Source of the DNA: Calonectria ilicicola
Taxonomy: Eukaryota > Ascomycota > Sordariomycetes > Hypocreales > Nectriaceae
NCBI GenBank assembly: GCA_020809705.1
Contig: CP085827.1
Coordinates: forward strand, 2,976,001 to 3,040,000
Reading direction: 5' to 3'
Length of the DNA stretch: 64,000 bases
Shown: one piece after another, positions 56,623 through 64,000 of the stretch
How positions within the stretch are numbered: position 1 is the first letter of the stretch
How the letters are laid out: each line of letters opens with the position of its first letter
Notes under the pieces: model-generated
What the model was told of the DNA's origin: nothing
Seen by the model: only the letters and a program-made list of their open reading frames with translations
Database searches by the model: none
Translations under genes and position numbers: made by a program

Positions 56623-57160
56623 CTACGAGGCAGTAATGGTCACTTCGATAGTCTTATCTGTGTACTTGGAATACACAAACGTCTTTGTCGAAGTGTATTC
56701 TTTTGCGCTGAGGGCTTCGGTCACGTCCCACGTGCAGCTTGCATCTGAGCCGACTAGGCTGCAGTCCATGGTCTCAACGCTGGCGCGGGTGTCAGCAGCT
56801 AATCACCAACAAAACAAAGCCAGGGCCTTTTTTCCAGGCCAAAAAAAAAATTATAAAAAAAGCCACTTACTCTCCATCAGTGTGGTGCCCGTCGCTCGGG
56901 GGTGAAGAGAAGATCCAGCCGGCTGTTGAAGGGCCATAGGTAATGGTCAAGGAGTTGTAAAAATCACAGGCACTCAGTGTCGCCGACGCCAAACATGCGA
57001 GCGCAACCGTGGTAGCTTTGTCGTTCTTCGTGACAATGGAGCCCTTCAGCGTCGGTATCTCTGTACCGGGTTCCAAGGCAGGGACGTAAATCTCGGTCGT
57101 GGTATCGGCCGCAACGACTGTTGCCACGAGCACGGAAATGATAGCGAGTTGGTTGAGCAT
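56623..57160 (-). CDS. Secreted protein, paralogue of the GPI protein at 50339
   Basis: ATG 57160 (MLNQLAIISVLVATVVA, signal peptide). Exon 1 holds TLKGSIVTKNDKATTVALAC, SACDFYNSLTITYGPST. An intron with donor GTAAGT (about 56874) and acceptor GCCAG joins DG-D to VETMDCSLVG. Exon 2 gives ASCTWDVTEALSAKEYT and ends VTITAS at the stop 56625-56623. The pattern (TT-x-A-L-x-C, C-x-x-x-x-x-L/M-x-I-T-Y-G, D-C, x-C-x-W/I) parallels the gene at 50339, but the Ser/Thr linker and GPI tail are missing. About 135 residues; a freely secreted form. Confidence 0.7.
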
Positions 57161-58446
57161 CTTTGCGGGTCGGGTCGCTTTCACGTTGCGGTGTTTTTCC
57201 GCGATGATATTGGAATCTTAGTATAGCATAGCTTCCGGGAGTGTGGTGAAGTAGAGGTAAACGTGGACGAAACACGAGGAAAATGGGAATAGATTATGTT
57301 CAGACGAAGAAAGCGGGCCATGTCGGGTTTTAATTGCACGCTACTATCTATTGGATGAATCTAGATGCACGACACGTCGGTTGTTTCCATATCTGACGTA
57401 TCTGCTACGATTCAAAGGATCAGGGGTCTACGATTGCCAAGGAAGGGGCTCCGATTGGTGAGTAAGTGAAACATGGAGGATGGAGGATTTATTACGTACT
57501 AAAGTGGAGGCAGTGCCGGTGCCGTGGGTGACGCTCTGCTCACCGTGCCACGTTTGTTTATCATCATCAGTGTGTTTCCTTTCAGCCCAATTTCATCTAA
57601 AGTTCGCTTACTTATCGATAACAATATTGTACCTAACCGAGATTCAGACTGAGATGCTGTCATTTTTTTCATTACTTTTTTTTCTCTGACGAAATACCGA
57701 GGACCTACCTGACCCTGCATGTCTCCACTGCCCCTGCACGGGCTTCAGCCATCGTGCATCCTCACAACTTTCAGCGGCCTCCAACTAACAAACAATAAAT
57801 AATGATGGTCATCATGCCAAGCTCTGCAATTGCTCGGGTTTCAAATGTCGGCCAACTACCAAGACAAGCTTAGAATCATGCCTAATGCTAGGCTTTCCCG
57901 ATGAGCGTACCATTCCTTGAACAATTAGACCGACCCAACAAACAACCTCCACTATCACCAGCTAAAGGGGCCATAGGTTACATCGAAGCTCTTGTCCCGT
58001 TAATTGAAGGATCGTATTTGGGTTTCATAGCTTTTGGTGTCAGCTTACTGCTGCGGCTAGCTCCTTCCCGCTCGGCTCTCGCTATGGTCTGTTGATCGCG
58101 ATGATCCCGTTGATCATGGTGATCACAACGCAGCCCCGAGGGTGTTCAGGCCGGCCGCGGCAAATCTAGTAGCGGTGAGATGGTCTCTTTACTTCAATTA
58201 ATGTTGCTGGTATGTCTTAAGGCAGCTCGGTCAGTTCAGATGATGGCACCCATGCAAGGTAGGTCGGGTTAGGCAATTGAGACTATCCACTATGTGGCAT
58301 CTTCAACCTGACTTTCTATCACGCAACTAAAGCTAGAGCTGTAAAGATTTCATGCAGTGAGCTATTGTCCCATTCAGTTGGACTAATCTATACCCAAATC
58401 TTCTTGCTCCTAAATCCGAGAAAATTGCAAAAGAAATATTTCCATT
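57161..58446. other. 1.3-kb intergenic region, no gene seen
   Basis: Short frames only. Contains the promoter of the minus-strand secreted protein gene (57161-57300) and a short GATC-rich stretch at 58092-58125. Confidence 0.5.
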
Positions 58447-60027
58447 CTAATGACGGCGTTCATCATCATCATCGTCCGAATCCGAATCCTCTCCTTCCTC
58501 TGCCGATAAAAACATATCAGCTTCTTCCCTGTGCCATTCGTCTAGCTGTATGTCCTCCGATCGCAGCTTGCTGTAGGAGGGCTTTCTATATTTCTTTGTG
58601 CATCTCTTGACGCAGAACCGAACTCCGAGGATAAAAGCAGACAGACCAACAATCAAGACTCCTGTTGAAATCCATGCTCTCCATCCTCGTATACAGCATG
58701 GATAAAATGCCATGTAAACTCCCACCGTCCACTCTTTCCAGCCCATCTTTCGCTTCTGATCTGGCATCAGCCCCTTGCGCATGAGGTGCTTATGTCGTGG
58801 GCCAGTGGGCCCTGTCTGGAAGCGCCTAAGTCCAAAGCGCGGCACAGTTTCCTGGCGCGGATCAGAGTCAGGGTACTGAACATCTCCCCACCGTCCGGTA
58901 AAGTAGAAGAAGGATGTCAGATTAGATGAAGGCGGTGGAGACGATGGCTCGTTAGGCGGAATCAGCCTTGTAATTGTGGCAGTGGCGGGGTCATAGCGAT
59001 AAAAGTAGGCAGAGAGCACTGGATCCCACCGCTGCCCCTCATCGCAGTAGTCCACCAACACATAGTTGTGGATTTGAATGCTGAAACAATGAGTCAGTCA
59101 AGGTTTGAAAACGGCGACCAGCCGCGGAACGACTTACCCTCTTGTGGGATAATTGGCGTGGGAGCCACGAGCGCTGTAAACGATGGGCTGCAACACATCA
59201 TGATTAGCACTGATGCACCAACAAAGGGGAGGCCAGATGTAGCTTACACGCTCGTCTTTGGTTTTAAAGACTGTGGGATCATCCCAATTATAGGCCATTC
59301 CGTCAACGTGCTGGCTGTAATAGATGCCCACGGGTTTTCCATTTCTGAAGCGAACCATGTTGTGTTCCCTGCAGGTTTGTCAGCGGAAGACGGGACTTGA
59401 ATGAGATCAAAATCGCAACCAACCAGTCTCCAACATGGTCGCCAAAATGCATCCCTGTCGCTGCTTCACTACCGCCTACGAGGCGATTGAAGGGCTCGAG
59501 AACCTGGGTGATGTTTGGGCCTTCATTGTATGAATAAAAGTAAAAGTAAAAGGCGTCCAGCTCCTCCTCGCCCTTCTCCACGATGATAACAACACTAGGC
59601 GTCGCGTTGTGAATTTGACCCGAAGCGTCTGGAGCCTCGCCATAGAGCCAATCCGGAAAGGTGGTTGGGTCGTCGTTGGAGGTCATAGCGACATCGTACC
59701 CATGCTCGCCAAACTCATTGAGGACCTCCAGGTTGTCCAGATCCAGCGACGTGCCATTCGCAATTGACTGTCCTCGCACCTGTGGCGTGGTATGTTGTAT
59801 GTGCGCCAGCAGGTCGCTCGGCTTATACGGGTCATCCGAGTGAAGCCAGAGCAGAGGCGCTAGACGAGAGTGTTAGCAGCCCACGAGCCCAGTCACGATG
59901 GCCATGACGTACCGTGTTTCGCTACATATTCCGGGCAGTGGAGATCCGGCTCAGCCCGAGCGCAGACAAGAAGGCAGACGACGACGACGAACAGCGTCAG
60001 GGCCCGCGCAGACCAGTCCATCGCCAT
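58447..60027 (-). CDS. Vps62-like (DUF946) membrane protein
   Basis: ATG 60027 opens MAMDWSARALTLFVVVVCLLVCARA, a signal peptide, then DLHCPEYVAKH. An intron joins APLLWLHSDDPYKPSDLLAHIQH, a family start. QVRGQSIANGTSLDLDNLEVLNEFGEHGYDVAMTSND, FYFYFYSYNEGPNITQVL, FGDHVGDWLVAILI (then an intron), EHNMVRFRNGKPVGIYYSQH and YSARGSHANYPTRG are the conserved blocks of the Vps62/DUF946 family. Near the C-terminus a membrane span (TGVLIVGLSAFILGVRFC) precedes a basic then very acidic tail (EEGEDSDSDDDDDERRH). About 475 residues. Yeast Vps62 was named from vacuolar protein sorting; its action is not known. Confidence 0.85.
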
Positions 60028-61110
60028 GTTGCAATCAATCCGCCCTACGCAATGAGGCTATCCCGAGAGCGCGATCACGAACAGGCAGTCAGATCCCACA
60101 GCCCAGCAGCACACAGTACATAAATTTATCCAGGTGCTTATTCAGCATCGGGATCCTCGGCATGAGGAAGTGGATCGGGGCTCTGGATCATATCTAAAGT
60201 CCGGTTCTGTGCCACTAGTCCTGTTATGGGCGGCATTTTACGACAGGGCGAATGGATTAACTCGGACACATGAACTAGCATTTTGTATGGCAAACTGTCA
60301 CTGCTATTCTGTCATCACATCCTTCAGGGTATGGCCCCCCAGCCTCCTCACCGAGCATGCCCGTTGCTTGCCCTCACCGGATAATTGGAATTCAATCAAT
60401 GCTTCGGCCCCGAAATAGTCCAGTCATAGAAGCGTGACATGGGTCTCAAATACCAATAACAGCTCACTGCCCTGGCAATCCCCGTGACGTCACGCTATTT
60501 TAGGAATGCCCATTGCCCGGTCGCCAGCACACCCATTTCTCACTGTGAGAGGCGACTTCAAATTTTGGCCCTTGCCGCTGTAAAACTCAATTGCTTTTAG
60601 GCTCGCGCTTACCAGGGCTCCCGCCATCTTCATGACTTCGGGTTTCTCCATTAGGTTTATTGCATGTACAATGTCACTTTGAGGCGATATTTTAACGCTC
60701 TCAGCTCAACAATGCTTTGCATTTAATTTTGAGAGCATGTGTGTGGGTTTGTATTTAGACCCAAATGTCGCTACCCACGGAAAGCCCAAAGTATTTACAG
60801 TCAATTAACCAATACAAGGTGAACATACCAAGGCGTATACAGACAGACCTGCCAAAATAAAGCAACCAGACTATAATAAACTGGCAAGACTATCCTGAAT
60901 GCTCTGAGAGGTACAAGTCGCTACTTTCATGTTCAATTCCACCATGATCCAACGTAAATCATTAAATCATGGCATTGTATATTTTGATGCTACCTATTAC
61001 AAGGAGAAAAACCCAGACAAAGGAAAGAGAAATTATTGTGCGCGTGAGTGGAAAAGCAACATTAAAACAAAAGAAGAACAAGAACGGGGGGAAAGTCTAT
61101 CCCAGAAACC
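60028..61110. other. 1.1-kb intergenic region downstream of the NRPS
   Basis: No supported gene. Short frames at 60134-60418 and 60929-61279 overlap the 3' end of the synthetase or show no domains. The motif AATCAATGCTTCGGCCCCG near 60392-60411 resembles the 24.06-24.08 kb promoter sequence. Confidence 0.45.
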
Positions 61111-64000
61111 CTACATATCCTTTACAAAACCTTCAACAACGACAGCTAGCTCCTCTAGCCTAGCTTCCCAAAACTCTCGGCGCTCTTCATCAGCCTCAAT
61201 ACCAACAAACGTTTTTCCACCTTCCAGGAATGACACCACGCGAGGTGGCGTAGGTGGCTCCGGATGGGGAATGGTGTAGTCGACGCGACACTCAGTGTCT
61301 GCAAATGGAATCGAATCAAAGAATTCCCGATTGAGATGGTTCACAAATGATGGGAAGAATTTTGTCGACTCTGGCCAGTCGGTGCAGTCTTGTAGGATCT
61401 CTCGGAAGCCGAGAGTGGCCCTCTGGCTTCCCTCGAGATACTGGTCGCGTACATAGTTGAGCAATTCCTTCACGCTCCAGCCGGGATCAAACTTGACACG
61501 AATTGGCATGTATTGGTAACATGGGCCCATGACGCCTTCGATGCCAGACACATCAATGTCGCGACCAGAAACAATGCCACCAAGGGTGACATCAGAGACG
61601 TCAAGGAACTGGGCCATGACCTTTGCCCAGCCAGCAGTAAGAAGCGTCGCAAAAGTAGTCTCGGGAGAACTGTTGGAGATGTCAACAGCCTTTGTCATGA
61701 AAGTTGTCTTGCTCTCCGAGCTTGCTGCTGATATAATCTCTGTGGGAGAGGATCCACGCAGCGCATTGCGCCAAAACTTGACACTCTCAGACTTCGTATC
61801 CGACAATCGCTGCAGATAGCTTGTAAATGGAGTCGATGGAGAAATATCCAGGCCTCGGTATCGCATTTCCAATTGGCGAAGTAGCTCAGGCAGTGAAACA
61901 CCATCATACTGAGCGTGAGAAATGCGAATCATGAAAGCATTCTCCTTGTCGCCGCGGAGAGCAAACAAGTGGATGAAGGAAGCTCCATGAACAAAGCTTG
62001 AATCGACATTCACATCCTTTTCGGCCAGCTCCTTGCAGTAGGTGTCAATGGGACCTTCAATGTTCAGCTCCGAAACTTGCACGTCCATCTGGTCCAAGAC
62101 TACTTGTAGAGTTTTGCCATTATGCTGAACAAAGACAGTTCGCAGGATGGGATGCTGTGAAACAAGGTACTGGAAGCTTTCAACAAGTTTTTGCAGATCA
62201 ATAGATTGATCCAGATAGAGCATGTTGTATTGGACTGAGCTTCGAGGGCTGGAAACAGTCGACTTGACATCCTGTTCTTGGGGACCTGTGACTGGGAGGA
62301 CATCATGAATGCTCCAGCTAGAATTGGCCAATTGAGGTCGGATATTTTCAGAGAGGAAGGCATCGACATCTTTCGAACCCAAGAGCGAGAATTTCGTGTA
62401 AACCTTCGTAGGCTTTTCTACCTTGGCGCGGTTGTCGACAATTGAGTTAGCCATGCTCTGCAACTTCATGTTCTTAAACATGTCAGCCACGGACAAGCCA
62501 AAGCCTGCCTCACGAAGTGCGGAAACAATTCTCATGGCAATGATAGAGTCACCACCAAGACGGAAGAAGTTATCATCGAGAGACAACTTGTTCTCCTCAA
62601 TGCCCAAGTACTTGGACCACAACGAAAGAAGTACCTGTTCCTTATCCGTCATGGAGACGGATTCAGCAATAACAGCGCGAAGCGCCGTGAAAGACTTGCG
62701 GAGCTCTGTGATCAATTCGAGGGTAATGTGCTCAGCGACACCGTTGAGGTTCCTGACATCCACTGCTTCACCACCTTCTAACATTCTTGAAAGCGGGATA
62801 CAAACGGCAGGAATAGCATAAGGTGGAAGTGTCTCTAAGAGAGCTTTATTTAGGCCAACGATGGCACTGGCAAGCTGAGTGGATACAGTGGTTGACAGTG
62901 GGAAAGAAGTGTCTGTTTTGATGCCAAGATCAATCCTTCTTCCGCCACTAGTGGAAGTCTCTTGCAGAAACGCAACCACCATGGGTGCTTGGCTACTCGA
63001 ACCAAGAGGGTGAATAAGTTGGCTTGCGATTTCAGTACCAGGAGGAAGTAGACGTTCAAGTTGAAGATTAGTCTCCACGAGATCAATGACATGGCCATCA
63101 ATGTTTGTAAAAGTCTTCTTCTGGCCAACGAATACCAAAGACATGTCTTCTGCATATTTGACCAAGTCACCTGTGCGATATAGCTTACCATGTCGACCCG
63201 CAGCAGTTTTGGCACCGCAGGTGAGCCACTCTGGAGCATCGACATCAGCAGTTTCACCTACACCTTCGATAAGAAGCTCTCCGACAGTTCCAATCGGCAT
63301 CAGAATGTTTTCATTTGCTGGGTGCACAACCCAATGGACATGTCGAACAACTGGGTACCTTTCTCCGCTGGAAAGAGTGTGTGAAGCAGCAAGCAAAGAC
63401 ACTGGGCCGGCCTTGTTCACTTCCCAAATCTCCTCAAGCTCGCCCTCGCTCAAGCATGTCAAGCCACTCAAAGAGCGGGTTTGGTCTCCGCGAAGCTGAG
63501 AGACGGCACTCTCAAACTGCGATAGTACGCGCTTTACTTGAGAGTCGCTAATGATTTTGGAGTCGAAACTTGCCGCCACACGGCAGCCAGTGTTTTCAAG
63601 TGCACAAGCGAGCATGATGGGGTACGAGTTGAAGTGGAGGGCTTCAATTGCTGCATCGCCAACACGGAATGAGGGGAGATCCTCTGAGCCTTGGAGCTCG
63701 GGCGTGTTGGGCTGCACAACCAATCCCATGGTAACCTCACAAGCAATCTGAGCATCGGGGCTCAGGCGACGAATGTTTTGAATGCCGAAATGCTCATGGG
63801 CAGCTCGGACGACATTCTGTTCTTGAATGGCCTGAAGGAATTCCTGGATAGAAGCAGTTCGGTCAATGCGCACACGAACAGGAAGGGTAGCAAGGATTGG
63901 ACCCTCAATCTCTTCGGCGCCGGGAATTGGAAGAGTGCGGCCTGAAAAGGTCTCGCCGAACACCACATCATCACTCATGGTGTACTGTGAGGCAACCAAT
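61111..64000 (-). CDS. NRPS, C-terminal part with degenerate adenylation domain, SidD/NPS6-like
   Basis: Open frame from the right edge to the stop at 61111, over 960 residues visible; the start lies outside the window. Order: end of a condensation domain ([12 protein letters not shown]...LPVRVRID, 63.97-63.45 kb), then a shortened adenylation domain. The latter goes straight from its N-terminal helix to [10 protein letters not shown]...[10 protein letters not shown], without the AMP-binding core. A carrier domain follows ([11 protein letters not shown]; phosphopantetheine Ser codon at 62545-62547), then a full condensation domain ending the protein. Its HHxxxDG motif reads SHAQYDG: the catalytic second His and Asp are kept. 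A-T-C-dA-T-C is the known layout of the fusarinine (extracellular siderophore) synthetases. The assignment rests on this layout, not on a search. Confidence 0.75.
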   Translation of the reverse strand, partial: LVASQYTMSDDVVFGETFSGRTLPIPGAEEIEGPILATLPVRVRIDRTASIQEFLQAIQEQNVVRAAHEHFGIQNIRRLSPDAQIACEVTMGLVVQPNTPELQGSEDLPSFRVGDAAIEALHFNSYPIMLACALENTGCRVAASFDSKIISDSQVKRVLSQFESAVSQLRGDQTRSLSGLTCLSEGELEEIWEVNKAGPVSLLAASHTLSSGERYPVVRHVHWVVHPANENILMPIGTVGELLIEGVGETADVDAPEWLTCGAKTAAGRHGKLYRTGDLVKYAEDMSLVFVGQKKTFTNIDGHVIDLVETNLQLERLLPPGTEIASQLIHPLGSSSQAPMVVAFLQETSTSGGRRIDLGIKTDTSFPLSTTVSTQLASAIVGLNKALLETLPPYAIPAVCIPLSRMLEGGEAVDVRNLNGVAEHITLELITELRKSFTALRAVIAESVSMTDKEQVLLSLWSKYLGIEENKLSLDDNFFRLGGDSIIAMRIVSALREAGFGLSVADMFKNMKLQSMANSIVDNRAKVEKPTKVYTKFSLLGSKDVDAFLSENIRPQLANSSWSIHDVLPVTGPQEQDVKSTVSSPRSSVQYNMLYLDQSIDLQKLVESFQYLVSQHPILRTVFVQHNGKTLQVVLDQMDVQVSELNIEGPIDTYCKELAEKDVNVDSSFVHGASFIHLFALRGDKENAFMIRISHAQYDGVSLPELLRQLEMRYRGLDISPSTPFTSYLQRLSDTKSESVKFWRNALRGSSPTEIISAASSESKTTFMTKAVDISNSSPETTFATLLTAGWAKVMAQFLDVSDVTLGGIVSGRDIDVSGIEGVMGPCYQYMPIRVKFDPGWSVKELLNYVRDQYLEGSQRATLGFREILQDCTDWPESTKFFPSFVNHLNREFFDSIPFADTECRVDYTIPHPEPPTPPRVVSFLEGGKTFVGIEADEERREFWEARLEELAVVVEGFVKDM

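Overview
The window reads as nuclear DNA of a filamentous ascomycete. Genes are split by short introns of about 45-90 bp with GT...AG ends. There are five or six Zn2Cys6 regulators, many major facilitator superfamily (MFS) transporters, small cysteine-rich secreted proteins, and one extremely AT-rich block of the kind left by repeat-induced point mutation (RIP). A Sordariomycete, perhaps Hypocreales, fits best, but no species can be named from this sequence alone. No tRNA, rRNA or CRISPR array was recognised. Gene models were joined by eye from codon frame, splice signals and family motifs; single introns may be wrong.

Layout. 1-5 kb: the start of a Zn2Cys6 regulator running off the left edge, a mutated 1.55-kb element with terminal inverted repeats and TA ends, and a multi-drug/vacuolar type MFS gene. 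5-9 kb: a secreted sulfatase sharing its upstream region with that transporter, with three copies of TCGGCNNTCGGA between them, then an 8-cysteine secreted peptide. 9.9-10.8 kb: a decayed rhodopsin-domain (PTH11-like) membrane protein gene. 11-28.3 kb: a dense metabolic block with a class IV aminotransferase, a divergent Zn2Cys6 regulator, a Dal5-like permease, an ATR1-like exporter, a CocE-type hydrolase, a second Dal5-like permease, an NAD(P)-binding oxidoreductase and a C2H2+Zn2Cys6 regulator. 30-40 kb: a cysteine-rich secreted protein, a secreted tyrosinase, a threonine dehydratase-like enzyme, a NirA/NIT4-like regulator and another small secreted protein. 42-48.6 kb: a sugar transporter, a Zn2Cys6 regulator and a short-chain dehydrogenase. 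50-60 kb: two related secreted proteins (one probably GPI-anchored), a flavin oxidase, a DUF1907 ester hydrolase homologue, a secreted protein with a Cys/Gly-rich tail, and a Vps62-like membrane protein. 61 kb to the right edge: the 3' end of a nonribosomal peptide synthetase (NRPS) with a shrunken adenylation domain, resembling the fusarinine siderophore synthetase SidD/NPS6.

The most interesting signal is regulatory. The palindrome TCGG-N6-CCGA, the published target form of UaY/Ppr1-type regulators, occurs as a closely spaced pair between the aminotransferase gene and the regulator at 12.5 kb. It occurs as a second pair in front of the neighbouring Dal5-like permease. I found no other copy by eye. 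This suggests a small self-contained regulon: regulator, aminotransferase and permease. The rest of the 11-28 kb block may extend it into an import, hydrolysis and amine-handling pathway whose substrate is unknown.
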